This document shows, in pieces, positions 1-8,248 of a stretch of 20,247 nt of DNA. Origin of the DNA: an uncultured Eubacteriales bacterium (lineage in GTDB: Bacteria > Bacillota > Clostridia > Oscillospirales > Acutalibacteraceae). Below the pieces are notes generated by a model, which saw only the letters and a program-made list of their open reading frames with translations, did not search any database and had not been told where the DNA came from. Where the stretch lies: positions 1-20,247 of the forward strand of contig ONEU01000028.1 in the NCBI GenBank assembly GCA_900316925.1. The letters are read 5' to 3'. Position numbers and translations under genes: made by a program. The number at the start of each line of letters is the position of its first letter. The first letter of the stretch is position 1.

Positions 1-196
1 CCGGTTATGTTGGTTTCGTCGCTTAACATTTTACCATTGGTTTCAATATGGGTCTATTATTTTTGCCATTTTATTTTACAACTTAGCCCGCTTCCGACAG
101 TATTCTTCACATATTTCTCACTGCTTTATTGCGGATGATCCAATGTACCGCTTTTGCAAGTTGTGCCGGGGAACAGTGCAGGTTATTCCGGACGTA
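1..196. other. Left-edge intergenic stretch, no gene seen
   Basis: No convincing coding region, RNA gene or repeat is visible on either strand here. The DNA is AT-rich at first and then mixed. It lies upstream of the LytTR gene promoter and could hold regulatory sites, but I found no clear pair of direct repeats of the kind LytTR proteins usually bind. Confidence 0.5.
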
Positions 197-225
197 TTGA
201 TTTCTGACGATGGGTTCTTTATAAT
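197..225 (+). promoter_or_regulatory. Sigma-A promoter of the LytTR operon
   Basis: TTGATT at 197-202 and a perfect TATAAT at 220-225 are separated by 17 bp. Transcription would start near 232, giving a leader of about 85 nt. The leader contains a small inverted repeat, ACTTG (267-271) with CAAGT (280-284). Confidence 0.7.
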
Positions 226-318
226 CAAAACTGGATATGTCATGACACACCCGATGCGATGTCTGAACTTGTCTTTTGGCAAGTGCTTGAATGAGTTTTG
301 GAAAGGAGGTATGCTTTG

Positions 319-771
319 GTGAAAATCAAGCTGTCAGTCAGCGAAGAATGTTATGGAGAGATCAGACAGTTTCTCACAGAAAAGGGCATCGAGCTGGACG
401 AGGACGCTGAATTTGAGCTGATCCAGCGGGATAAGTTCATCAGCTATCTGTCTGTGAAGGAACCGGAAACCGGTAAGAAACTCCGGCTGTCAACAGACGA
501 GATCGTGTCGATCGAAAGCTACGGTCATATCGTTGAGGTGCATACGCTACACGCCATCTATACGACCGCCGACAGACTGTATCAATTGGTCAGTCTGTTG
601 GATCCTGACCGATTTATCCGTGTAAATAAGTCTGTGATCGTGTCAAAAAACAAGATCAAAAAAATCAAATCAGGCCTATCTATGAAATTTACGCTTATCA
701 TGTGCAACGATCAGCATTTTGACGTTACTCGCAGCTATTACAATAGTTTTAAAGAAGCCTTTCGGCTTTAA
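319..771 (+). CDS. LytTR-family DNA-binding regulator (stand-alone)
   Basis: This is a predicted cytoplasmic transcription regulator of about 150 residues. The C-terminal two thirds match the LytTR DNA-binding domain: a segment reading 'DEIVSIES..GHIVEVHT', then 'LYQLVSLLDPDRFIRVNKSVIVSKNKIKKI' broken up in the usual LytTR way, and a final 'F.VTRSYYNSFKEAF'. The roughly 50 N-terminal residues are not a response-regulator receiver domain, so this is the small non-phosphorylated type that often sits beside a membrane protein. The AGGAGG at 304-309 decides the start: GTG 319 (9 nt away) or TTG 316 (6 nt away). An upstream TTG at 298 would place the ribosome binding site inside the gene, so I rejected it. 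The next gene starts 13 bp after the stop, pointing to one operon. The target is unknown; autoregulation is common in this family but was not shown here. Confidence 0.88.
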   Translation: MKIKLSVSEECYGEIRQFLTEKGIELDEDAEFELIQRDKFISYLSVKEPETGKKLRLSTDEIVSIESYGHIVEVHTLHAIYTTADRLYQLVSLLDPDRFIRVNKSVIVSKNKIKKIKSGLSMKFTLIMCNDQHFDVTRSYYNSFKEAFRL

Positions 772-784
772 AGGAGGTCATTCT

Positions 785-2008
785 ATGAGTCAACATACCA
801 TCTTTGTTTCCGTTATCACCACGGTGGGCGTCCTTGTCGTTATGTTTTTTCTGCTGCTCATTTATTATCTGCTATATTCCAGACATCTCAAAAAGGCGGT
901 TGCAAAAGGACACGCCGATCGTCCCATGCCGAGAATCTCTTTCTTCTCCGTCATGCTTTTGTGTATCGTCTTTTTATCCGCCGAGGTTTTTACGGTGACA
1001 GGTCTCATCGCAACGGGACGTCAGCTGGATAAGCTCTCGGAAACACAGGATGATATACAGCAAAAAATAACCGACCAATCGAGCTTTTTGGGACGTCAGT
1101 ATGATCTGCTCTATTCTGTCAAGGATGACGTGAGAAAATATGAGCTACTTGAAAGATCCAGGTTCATTTACGACGATTACCACCCCGAAACACACAGTGT
1201 GGACGCTGTGATCGAGATCATCCCAAAAACGGCGGCATCCACCGATACGGTAACCTTCTATTATGAAAATCAGGCTGTGAAACTCTCCTGGAAGGGCAGG
1301 GGAATCTTCTCCGGCAGCTTTCAGGCAAATGTCTATAACAGCAAAATGCAGGGGCTGCTGGTGATCGAGAATGGAAAAACAGCGCAGAGCCAGATCATCC
1401 AGGATGAGTTTGATCTTTCAAAAAAGGGAAAAAACGATCAGTATTCAGCCATTCACATTTCACACTATATTCCGACCATGTATTTCAACGTTAATCGCAT
1501 TGATCCAAAGGATCATATCGTTCCCAATCAGAGGGATCAGACCAAAAAGGATCCGGAGCATCATACGCTCCAATATATGGAGGACTTTATTGTTTTCATT
1601 GAGCCGCCTGATTTGAACAAGAAATTTGAAGTGGCTTCTGTGAAGCTTCTCTGCCAGTGCAACGGTAAAACCATCGAAGAACGTGATCTGACAGAAGATT
1701 ATCGGAAGGGAACAAAGGATGAGGCCACCGGCAGAGTGGAAATATCCTCGGTGAAGGTAAATCAGACCATAGACAACTATCAGGAAGGCGATGAATTGAA
1801 GGTCCTTATCAGCTTGACAGACACGGACGGCTATACCTACCTAAAGGAATTCTATTGCAGTAATGATACGACGACTGTTTATTACGAACAATCACCACGG
1901 GTATTTGACAGCAGAACACAAGCCGTAACGGTTCTGGATAAGGATGGAAATGAAATCCTGATGCGTGCATTAAACTTCGATCCCTACATCACATCAGAGG
2001 AGCCGTAA
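785..2008 (+). CDS. Two-helix membrane protein with large extracytoplasmic domain, LytTR partner
   Basis: I do not recognise this 407-residue family. A hydrophobic helix at about residues 5-30 is followed by a short Arg/Lys-rich loop, which should be cytoplasmic. A second helix follows at about 53-76, then about 330 hydrophilic residues that should lie outside the membrane. Just after helix 2, residues 80-110 (LDKLSETQDDIQQKITDQ) look like a short coiled coil. The rest has alternating beta-like segments. The ATG at 785 is preceded by AAAGGAGG at 771-778, which fixes the start. An in-frame extension to 719 would overlap the LytTR gene and is unlikely. By analogy with other LytTR-membrane protein pairs, it may sense or restrain a signal for the regulator, or be its target; this is inference. 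A strong terminator follows. Confidence 0.8.
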   Translation: MSQHTIFVSVITTVGVLVVMFFLLLIYYLLYSRHLKKAVAKGHADRPMPRISFFSVMLLCIVFLSAEVFTVTGLIATGRQLDKLSETQDDIQQKITDQSSFLGRQYDLLYSVKDDVRKYELLERSRFIYDDYHPETHSVDAVIEIIPKTAASTDTVTFYYENQAVKLSWKGRGIFSGSFQANVYNSKMQGLLVIENGKTAQSQIIQDEFDLSKKGKNDQYSAIHISHYIPTMYFNVNRIDPKDHIVPNQRDQTKKDPEHHTLQYMEDFIVFIEPPDLNKKFEVASVKLLCQCNGKTIEERDLTEDYRKGTKDEATGRVEISSVKVNQTIDNYQEGDELKVLISLTDTDGYTYLKEFYCSNDTTTVYYEQSPRVFDSRTQAVTVLDKDGNEILMRALNFDPYITSEEP

Positions 2009-2038
2009 GGTGGTCATATACGAATCCCCCTCTACGCA

Positions 2039-2066
2039 AAAAAGCACCGAAACCCCGGTGCTTTTT
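2039..2066. terminator. Bidirectional intrinsic terminator
   Basis: GCACCG (2044-2049) pairs with CGGTGC (2056-2061) around a 6-nt loop. Five A precede and five T follow the stem, so it can end the + operon (stop at 2008) and the small - strand gene (stop at 2104). Confidence 0.85.
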
Positions 2067-2103
2067 GCCTATTCGGCGGCAGATGTTATTTCCGCTACTG
2101 CTG

Positions 2104-2214
2104 TTATCCTCCCCACGAGAGGGTATACATCAGAATAGAAAAGACCCCCAGAACCATCATCACACAGAGGATAATACTGACGATACGGATGACTTTCTTT
2201 CTTTTCTTGTACAT
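2104..2214 (-). CDS. 36-residue single-pass membrane peptide
   Basis: The - strand reads ATG at 2214 to TAA at 2104, encoding 36 residues. They form a basic N-terminus (MYKKRKKVIR), one hydrophobic helix (about residues 8-31) and a short Trp-Gly-Gly tail. GGGAAGGGAG lies 7-8 nt before the ATG, a promoter sits 42 bp upstream (2256-2284) and an intrinsic terminator lies 38 bp downstream, so the gene has its own complete transcription unit. The pattern resembles the tiny DUF4044/Prli42-like membrane peptides of Firmicutes, which have a basic tip followed by one helix. This likeness is by composition only, and a match to a named family is unproven. It would insert with its basic end in the cytoplasm. 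Confidence 0.72.
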   Translation of the reverse strand: MYKKRKKVIRIVSIILCVMMVLGVFSILMYTLSWGG

Positions 2215-2255
2215 AGTATGACTCCCTTCCCTCTTTGTTGTTTTCCTTGAGTAGT

Positions 2256-2284
2256 ATCTTATCTCATTTCCGATCAAAATTCAA
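2256..2284 (-). promoter_or_regulatory. Promoter of the 36-residue peptide gene
   Basis: On the - strand, TTGAAT (2284-2279) and TAAGAT (2261-2256) are 17 bp apart. The predicted start of transcription is near 2249, about 35 nt before the ATG. Confidence 0.55.
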
Positions 2285-2341
2285 GTGCTTTTGAAAAAGT
2301 GGGGATGTTTCGTCGAACTGTATGTATTTTTATAAAATTTA

Positions 2342-2370
2342 TTGACAAAAAACGCATTTTGAAGGATAAT
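2342..2370 (+). promoter_or_regulatory. Strong promoter of the acn-icd operon
   Basis: A perfect TTGACA (2342-2347) and GATAAT (2365-2370) are separated by 17 bp. Transcription should start near 2377, about 45 nt before the aconitase ATG. This also shows that the longer in-frame reading from 2299 is not the true gene start. Confidence 0.85.
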
Positions 2371-2421
2371 AGAAGAGTATTATCATACACCAATCCTGAA
2401 AAAGAAAAAGGGGGACTTTCC

Positions 2422-4356
2422 ATGGGCTATACTATTGCTCAGAAAATCATCAAGGCTCACCTGCTCAGCGGCGATATGACCGTTGGTAGTGAGGTTGGCC
2501 TCAAGATCGACCAGACGCTCACACAAGACGCTACCGGTACGATGGCGTATCTCGAATTCGAGGCTATCGGTGTTCCGAGAGTCAAAACAGAGAAGAGCGT
2601 TGCTTATATTGACCACAATACCCTGCAGACCGGCTTTGAAAATGCTGATGACCATCGTTTCATCCAGTCAGTTTGTAAAAAACACGGCATTTATTTCTCC
2701 AGACCCGGCAACGGCATCTGCCACCAGGTTCATCTGGAGCGCTTCGGCAAACCCGGTAAAACACTCATCGGCTCTGACAGCCACACCCCCACCGGCGGCG
2801 GTATCGGTATGCTGGCAATCGGTGCCGGCGGTCTGGACGTTGCTGTGGCTATGGGCGGCGGCGCTTACTACATCCCCATGCCCAAAATGGTCAGGGTCAA
2901 TCTCACCGGTAAGCTCCAGCCCTGGGTTTCCGCAAAGGATATCATCCTCGAAGTCCTGCGGATCATGTCCGTAAAAGGCGGCGTGGGCAAGATCATTGAG
3001 TACGGCGGAGAAGGCGTCAAGACCCTCACCGTTCCTGAAAGAGCTACCATCACCAACATGGGTGCCGAGCTCGGCGCTACTACCTCCGTGTTCCCCTCTG
3101 ATGAGATCACCAGGAGCTTTATGGCCGCTCAGGGCCGTGAGGAGGACTGGACAGAGCTTTCCTCTGATGACGACGCTGTGTTTGATGAAGTGATCGACAT
3201 TGATCTCTCAAAGCTGGTGCCGATGGCTGCCTGTCCGCACAGCCCGGATAACGTGAAAACCATCGAGGAGATCGGCCCGCAGAAGATCGATCAGGTTTGT
3301 ATCGGCTCCTGCACCAACTCCTCTTATCTCGACCTGATGAGAGTTGCCGCTATCCTCAAGGGCAAGACCGTTCATCCGGATGTGAGCCTTGCCATTGCAC
3401 CCGGCTCCAAGCAGGTTTACAATATGCTGGCCAGAAACGGTGCTCTCGCTGATATCATCGAGGCAGGTGCCAGGATCCTGGAATGTGCCTGCGGTCCTTG
3501 TATCGGCATGGGTCAGTCTCCCAACAGCAAGGGTATCTCCCTGCGTACCTTCAACCGTAACTTTGAGGGCCGCTCCGGTACCCGTGACGGCCAGATCTAT
3601 CTGGTCAGCCCTGAGACCGCTGCCGCTTCCGCTCTCGCCGGCGTCTTCACCGATCCCAGAACTCTTGGCGACGCTGTGGATATCCCGCTGCCTGCCAAGT
3701 TTGATTATAACGACAATATGGTGGTCGCTCCTGCTCCCGTGGAGGAAATGGACAGCGTTGAAGTGCTGCGCGGCCCGAATATCAAGCCTTATCCGACAAC
3801 CGCTCCGCTGGCGGAGGATATCACTGTTCCCTGCTCCCTGAAGGTTGGCGATAACATCACTACCGACCACATTATGCCCGCCGGTGCGAAGATCCTTCCG
3901 CTGCGTTCCAATATTCCGGCTATCTCTGAGCACTGCTTTACTGTCTGCGATAAGAACTTCCCTGCCCGCGCCAAGCAGCTCGGCAGCAGCATTATCGTCG
4001 GCGGTGTGAACTATGGCCAGGGCTCTTCCCGTGAGCACGCTGCTCTTGCTCCCCTCTACCTCGGCATCAAGGCTGTGGTGGTGAAGTCCTTTGCCCGTAT
4101 TCACCGTGCTAATCTCATCAATGCCGGTATCCTGCCCCTGACCTTCGTCAATGAGCGTGATTATGACAACATTAACCAGGGTGATGTCCTCTCCCTGCCC
4201 AACATCCGTCAGATGATCGCCGACGGTAAGTCCAAGCTCCTGCTTGTCAACAAGACGCAGGGCAAGGAGATTGAAGTAATGTGTGATCTGTCCGACAGAA
4301 CCAGAGACATTATCCTCGCAGGCGGTCTGCTGGATTATACAAGAGAATCCAGGTAA
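2422..4356 (+). CDS. acn: Aconitate hydratase (compact bacterial/mitochondrial-like type)
   Basis: This 644-residue cytoplasmic [4Fe-4S] enzyme interconverts citrate and isocitrate through cis-aconitate. The cluster ligands are visible: Cys297 in 'GSCTNSS', and Cys357 and Cys360 in 'CACGPCIGMG'. The substrate loop 'GSDSHTPTGGG' is present, and the C-terminal swivel domain carries the catalytic 'GSSREHAA' (Ser535/Ser536, Arg537). The length fits the roughly 640-660-residue aconitase class found in Clostridia and Aquifex rather than the roughly 900-residue AcnA. The start at ATG 2422 follows a G-rich ribosome site (GGGGG at 2410-2414) and a promoter at 2342-2370. The gene is followed 30 bp later by isocitrate dehydrogenase, giving a citrate to 2-oxoglutarate pair. 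No citrate synthase is in view. Codon use is strongly biased towards C-ending codons, as expected for a highly expressed gene. Confidence 0.96.
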   Translation: MGYTIAQKIIKAHLLSGDMTVGSEVGLKIDQTLTQDATGTMAYLEFEAIGVPRVKTEKSVAYIDHNTLQTGFENADDHRFIQSVCKKHGIYFSRPGNGICHQVHLERFGKPGKTLIGSDSHTPTGGGIGMLAIGAGGLDVAVAMGGGAYYIPMPKMVRVNLTGKLQPWVSAKDIILEVLRIMSVKGGVGKIIEYGGEGVKTLTVPERATITNMGAELGATTSVFPSDEITRSFMAAQGREEDWTELSSDDDAVFDEVIDIDLSKLVPMAACPHSPDNVKTIEEIGPQKIDQVCIGSCTNSSYLDLMRVAAILKGKTVHPDVSLAIAPGSKQVYNMLARNGALADIIEAGARILECACGPCIGMGQSPNSKGISLRTFNRNFEGRSGTRDGQIYLVSPETAAASALAGVFTDPRTLGDAVDIPLPAKFDYNDNMVVAPAPVEEMDSVEVLRGPNIKPYPTTAPLAEDITVPCSLKVGDNITTDHIMPAGAKILPLRSNIPAISEHCFTVCDKNFPARAKQLGSSIIVGGVNYGQGSSREHAALAPLYLGIKAVVVKSFARIHRANLINAGILPLTFVNERDYDNINQGDVLSLPNIRQMIADGKSKLLLVNKTQGKEIEVMCDLSDRTRDIILAGGLLDYTRESR

Positions 4357-4386
4357 GCCATCCGATACAGAAAGGAAGTACGACTT

Positions 4387-5601
4387 ATGGAGAAAATCAA
4401 GATGACGACGCCCCTCGTGGAGATGGACGGCGACGAAATGACAAGAATCATCTGGAAGATGATCAAGGATACCCTCATCCTCCCCTATGTTGACCTGAAA
4501 AGCGAATACTATGACCTTGGCCTTGAGAACAGAGAGGCTACCAAGGATCAGGTAACCATCGACAGTGCTGAGGCTACCAAGAAATACGGCGTTGCTGTCA
4601 AGTGCGCCACCATCACCCCTAACGCAGAGCGTGTGAAGGAGTATAACCTCACCCAGATGTGGAAGTCCCCCAACGGTACCATCAGAGCGATCCTGGACGG
4701 CACCGTGTTCAGAACACCGATCGTGGTAAAGGGCATCACTCCCTACATTCCCACCTGGACCAAGCCCATTACGATTGCTCGTCATGCTTACGGTGATGTG
4801 TACAAGAACACCGAAATGGTTGTGGCTGACGGCAGCAAAGCAGAACTGGTGGTAACCGACAAGGACGGCAATGAGACCCGTCAGCTCATCCACGAGTTCA
4901 GCGGCTCCAACGGTATCATCCAGGGACTGCACAACATTGACAAGAGCATCGGCAGCTTTGCAAGAGCCTGCTTCAACTTCGCTCTTGACAAAAAACAGGA
5001 TCTGTGGTTTGCTACTAAGGATACTATCTCCAAAAAGTATGACCACCGCTTCAAGGATATCTTCAACGAGATCTTTGACAGCGAGTATAAAGAGAAATTC
5101 GAGCAGGCAGGCATCACCTACTTCTACACCCTGATCGACGACGCTGTGGCAAGAGTGGTACGCTCTGACGGCGGTTATATCTGGGCCTGCAAGAACTATG
5201 ATGGCGACGTGATGTCCGACATGGTAGCAACCGCTTTCGGTTCCCTCGCCATGATGACCTCCGTATTGGTTTCTCCCGACGGCGTATATGAGTTCGAGGC
5301 AGCTCACGGTACCGTGCAGCGCCACTACTACAAGTACCTCAAGGGCGAAACTACCTCCACCAACTCAGTAGCCACCCTCTTTGCCTGGAGCGGTGCTCTG
5401 AGAAAACGCGGACAGCTTGACGGCAACAATGAGCTTGCCGACTTTGCTGACAAGCTGGAAAAGGCTACCATCGCTACCATCGAGGACGGTGTTATGACCG
5501 GCGATCTGGCTGCTCTGTCCACCCTGGAAAATAAAACAAAGGTTGATACAGAAACCTTCCTGGTTGAGATCAACAAGCGTCTTGCCGCTCTGGTTGGCTA
5601 A
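4387..5601 (+). CDS. icd: NADP-dependent isocitrate dehydrogenase, eukaryotic-like type
   Basis: This 404-residue enzyme oxidatively decarboxylates isocitrate to 2-oxoglutarate with NADP+ and a divalent metal ion. Family signatures include 'MDGDEMTRIIW' near the N-terminus, the isocitrate-binding 'KSPNGTIR', 'PIVVKGI', 'KNYDGDVMSDM' with its metal-binding aspartates, and the coenzyme loop 'EAAHGTVQRHY' followed by 'TSTNSVATLFAW'. These fit the homodimeric class shared with eukaryotic IDH1/IDH2 (about 400-415 residues), not the E. coli-type Icd. ATG 4387 follows AAAGGAAG at 4371-4378. It is the second gene of the acn operon and ends at a strong terminator. It probably supplies 2-oxoglutarate and NADPH for glutamate synthesis. 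Confidence 0.96.
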   Translation: MEKIKMTTPLVEMDGDEMTRIIWKMIKDTLILPYVDLKSEYYDLGLENREATKDQVTIDSAEATKKYGVAVKCATITPNAERVKEYNLTQMWKSPNGTIRAILDGTVFRTPIVVKGITPYIPTWTKPITIARHAYGDVYKNTEMVVADGSKAELVVTDKDGNETRQLIHEFSGSNGIIQGLHNIDKSIGSFARACFNFALDKKQDLWFATKDTISKKYDHRFKDIFNEIFDSEYKEKFEQAGITYFYTLIDDAVARVVRSDGGYIWACKNYDGDVMSDMVATAFGSLAMMTSVLVSPDGVYEFEAAHGTVQRHYYKYLKGETTSTNSVATLFAWSGALRKRGQLDGNNELADFADKLEKATIATIEDGVMTGDLAALSTLENKTKVDTETFLVEINKRLAALVG

Positions 5602-5625
5602 GCACATCCCTTCTCACAAAATATC

Positions 5626-5668
5626 ACGCCGCTGCTGCTCATCATGTCTGAGCTGCAGCGGCGTTTTT
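5626..5668 (+). terminator. Terminator of the acn-icd operon
   Basis: A 10-bp stem, ACGCCGCTGC (5626-5635) with GCAGCGGCGT (5655-5664), is extended inward by GCTC/GAGC after one T-T mismatch. A run of five T (5664-5668) follows. Confidence 0.9.
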
Positions 5669-5696
5669 GCCTGAACGGACAATTCCCGGAACACGC

Positions 5697-5741
5697 AAAA
5701 AAACTCCACTGCCGCTCATGTTTTCTGAGCTACAGTGGAGT
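5697..5741 (-). terminator. Terminator overlapping the 3' end of the MBL-fold gene
   Basis: On the - strand ACTCCACTG (5741-5733) pairs with CAGTGGAGT (5711-5703), with an inner GCTCA/TGAGC stem, followed by seven T (5703-5697). The left arm encodes the last residues of the MBL-fold protein and its stop codon lies inside the hairpin. Confidence 0.88.
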
Positions 5742-6684
5742 ATCTGTTTGCGTAATAATACTGTATGCGTGTGCCGTCGGTGGCAATGATGATATCACCG
5801 TTCTTGTCGGTACGCAGCAGGGTCGTACGGGACGCCCTGATACGGTCCATCACTTCACGGTGCGGCAGTTGATAGTCGTTTTCAGCGCTCACGGACAGCA
5901 CCGCATAGGTCGGAGAAACAGCGTCATAAAACGCCTGTGACGTTGCGTAACGACTGCCGTGATGTGCAATCTTCAGTACATCGGCCGACAGGTCAATATC
6001 CGCATCCAGCAGCTCTTTCTCAACCTGCTGACCGATATCCCCGGTGAAGAGATAGGATACCTGCCCGTATTCCAGGCGAATGACAAGAGAATTGTTATTC
6101 TTGGTCCTGTACGCTTTCGCAGGAGACAAAACCCGCAGGGTAGCTGAACCAAGCGGAAACTCCCTGTTGGTGGGATCCAGAACCGGCAGTTTCTCCTCAC
6201 GGAGCTTGTCGTAAAACAGCTTCTGCGTGTCTGACAATTCCTCTCCGACAACATCATAGGGACTGAGTACCACATTGTCGATGCGAACATGGTCGGAGAG
6301 CGATTGAAAATCCCCGATATGATCACTGTCGGTGTGAGTAACAATCAACAGATCGAGCCTGTCAATGCCATAGCGTTCCAGGTACTGCACCGCCTTACTG
6401 TGCAGCGAATAATCACCGGTGTCGATCATGGCATAACGTCCCTCACACGCAATGAAAATGCAGTCACCCTGCCCCACATCCAAAAAATGAACGGACAAGG
6501 GATAATCGTCTGCCTTCCGGGAAAAATGCTCCAGTCCGTAGAAATGCCGGATGGAGTCCGGCGTCATGCCGAAAAAATGATCGGTGGCCATCAGAAATAA
6601 GATCACACTGGCCAGCAGCAGGAGCAATGGTGCCGCAGGACGTTGGAGAAAACGCCGTATGAGACTGCCGAAACCACTATTCAT
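5716..6684 (-). CDS. Membrane-anchored ComEC-like metallo-beta-lactamase-fold hydrolase
   Basis: This 322-residue protein has one N-terminal membrane helix (about residues 18-36) and an outer metallo-beta-lactamase domain. The metal-binding set is intact: 'LDVGQGDC' (69-75), 'HTDSDH' (117-122), 'FTGD' (213-216) and 'HHGS' (241-244). The domain resembles the C-terminal part of the DNA-uptake protein ComEC, but the many-helix channel domain is absent, so this is the short stand-alone form common in Clostridia. Its substrate is unknown, possibly nucleic acid or a phosphodiester. The ATG at 6684 overlaps the end of the CBS-domain gene by 8 bp, suggesting coupled translation. The stop codon lies inside the terminator hairpin. 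Confidence 0.88.
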   Translation of the reverse strand: MNSGFGSLIRRFLQRPAAPLLLLLASVILFLMATDHFFGMTPDSIRHFYGLEHFSRKADDYPLSVHFLDVGQGDCIFIACEGRYAMIDTGDYSLHSKAVQYLERYGIDRLDLLIVTHTDSDHIGDFQSLSDHVRIDNVVLSPYDVVGEELSDTQKLFYDKLREEKLPVLDPTNREFPLGSATLRVLSPAKAYRTKNNNSLVIRLEYGQVSYLFTGDIGQQVEKELLDADIDLSADVLKIAHHGSRYATSQAFYDAVSPTYAVLSVSAENDYQLPHREVMDRIRASRTTLLRTDKNGDIIIATDGTRIQYYYANRYSTVAQKT

Positions 6685-7951
6685 CGTCTTCGTCCGGAGC
6701 TTTCGTGAAGATGACGGTCAGACTGTTGACACGCTGATCCTCTACTTCATTCACGGTGATATCCAGTTCGTGATAGGTAAAGTGAGCGTTATTCTCAGGG
6801 ATGTCGCCAATCTGCTCGATCGCCCAGCCGCCAACCGATTTGCTGTCGGTCTCTATGTATTTCGGGTCAAGGTCAAACAGCTCCAGCAGGTCGCTGATAT
6901 TCATATCGCCGCTGACCTGGTACTTATTCTCTGCAAGCTGCTGATATTTGCTTTCGATCTCTTCGTCCTCATCCCAGATATCTCCCACCAACTGCTCCAA
7001 CAGGTCCTCCATAGTGACGATGCCGAGGGTACCGCCGTAATCGTCTGTGACTACGGCAAGATGCAGACGCTTATACTTGAAATCTGCCAGGATGGAAGAC
7101 AGCTTCTTGGAACGGTAGATAAAAAATGCCGGCTGAATCAGCTTGCTCAGATCCGGGGTATCGGTCTCCAGGAGCTTCTCCAGATAATCTCTTGTATGAA
7201 GCACACCGATGATATTATCCACACTGCCCTGATAAACAGGGATCCGGGAATACCGCTCTGTCAGTACGATCTCCCTTACCTTCTCAGGCTCTTCCTCTAT
7301 ATCAATGGCTGTCATGTCCACACGGGGGGTGAGAATATCGTATGCGGTTTTCTCGTCAAACTCCAGTGCTGACTGCACCAGCTCGCTTTCCTGCTCCTCC
7401 AGGACACCCTCATCCTCAATGCTCTCGACAATGTATTTCAGCTCGTCCTCCGTGACGGTAGGTTCCTTTTTCTTGCCCCTCACTGCAATCTTCTTGACAA
7501 GATGATTGACCTTCAGTAGCAGGAATGTGACCGGCGTGAAAACGATCATCAGAAAACGAAGCACGCCCGAGGAATTCATTGCCATGCTTTCACTGTTCTC
7601 CATCGCAATGTTCTTTGGCAGGACCTCACCAAAGATCAGCACAACAATGGTCAGCACCACCGTACTGAGGATCGTACCGTTCGCCTCTCCGAAAAAGGAT
7701 ACGAACAGTAGTGTCGCCAGAGCGGATGCCGCGATGTTCACGATATTGTTGCCAACGAGAATCGTGGAAAGTGCCTTATCGTAGTTCTCCAGGATTTTCG
7801 AGGCCCGCTTTGCCTTTTTGTTACCGTTATCCGCATAGCTTTTCAGACGTATCTTACTCGCTGCAGAATAAGCGGTTTCTGTGGATGAGAAAAAGGCCGA
7901 AAACATTACCAACAGAATTATAATGGCTGCGTTGATCCAAGGATTCAACAA
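6677..7951 (-). CDS. HlyC/CorC-family membrane protein (CNNM + CBS pair + CorC domain)
   Basis: This is a 424-residue membrane protein of the family linked to magnesium/cobalt transport and often called 'hemolysin'. The order is an N-terminal CNNM/DUF21 membrane domain (about residues 1-160, starting 'AFFSSTETAYSAAS', with 'GEVLPKNIA' conserved), two CBS domains (about 200-330, with 'ILTPRVDM.AID', 'YSRIPVYQGS.DNIIG' and 'VVTDDYGGTLGIVTMEDLLEQLVGDI') and a C-terminal CorC_HlyC domain (about 345-418). The start is TTG 7951 or the next codon, TTG 7948; a TTTGGAG sits 6-9 nt upstream. There is no ATG nearby in frame. The substrate ion cannot be told from sequence. It is co-transcribed with the MBL-fold gene. 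Confidence 0.93.
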   Translation of the reverse strand: MLNPWINAAIIILLVMFSAFFSSTETAYSAASKIRLKSYADNGNKKAKRASKILENYDKALSTILVGNNIVNIAASALATLLFVSFFGEANGTILSTVVLTIVVLIFGEVLPKNIAMENSESMAMNSSGVLRFLMIVFTPVTFLLLKVNHLVKKIAVRGKKKEPTVTEDELKYIVESIEDEGVLEEQESELVQSALEFDEKTAYDILTPRVDMTAIDIEEEPEKVREIVLTERYSRIPVYQGSVDNIIGVLHTRDYLEKLLETDTPDLSKLIQPAFFIYRSKKLSSILADFKYKRLHLAVVTDDYGGTLGIVTMEDLLEQLVGDIWDEDEEIESKYQQLAENKYQVSGDMNISDLLELFDLDPKYIETDSKSVGGWAIEQIGDIPENNAHFTYHELDITVNEVEDQRVNSLTVIFTKAPDEDDE

Positions 7952-7991
7952 AAATCACTCCAAATGTCATATTAGGTCTACTTATCTTCCT

Positions 7992-8019
7992 ATTATAGGC
8001 ATTGGAATAGACTTTTTAA
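7992..8019 (-). promoter_or_regulatory. Possible promoter of the CBS/MBL operon
   Basis: A perfect TATAAT lies on the - strand at 7997-7992, with only a weak TTAAAA (8019-8014) 16 bp upstream. It sits about 40 bp before the TTG start. Confidence 0.45.
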
Positions 8020-8183
8020 TGCTTAGATAGAATTATAATACTTTATTTTTTCCTTTTTCCCGAAAATGGTCAATTTCTCTGAAGAACCCCCTTTTTTCTG
8101 AACCACTGGAATGAGTGACAGGTTATCATGGTCGGTGACATTCAGCTTTGAGATAATACTCACGGATTATCTTGGAAAATGGC

Positions 8184-8212
8184 TTTTCAATCAGATCAAT
8201 CTGCGGTATAAT
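8184..8212 (+). promoter_or_regulatory. Promoter of the XRE regulator gene
   Basis: A perfect TATAAT (8207-8212) lies 17 bp after TTTTCA (8184-8189, 4 of 6 consensus). The predicted transcription start is about 30 nt before the ATG at 8249. Confidence 0.6.
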
Positions 8213-8248
8213 CATAGAAAAGATATGATCGGAAGGAGCAGGCAGTCA

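Noticed and set aside
2299..2421. Longer N-terminus for aconitase from GTG 2299
   Set aside because: The consensus promoter at 2342-2370 lies inside it, and the aconitase fold begins at ATG 2422 with a ribosome site.
3208..5325. 705-codon open frame on the - strand across acn and icd
   Set aside because: It lies opposite two certain enzymes, has no ribosome site or family motif, and its composition (His/Val/Gly-rich) is what the complement of biased codons gives.
6584..7372. 262-codon + strand frame opposite the CBS/MBL genes
   Set aside because: It covers the overlap of two well supported - strand genes and shows no motif or ribosome site.
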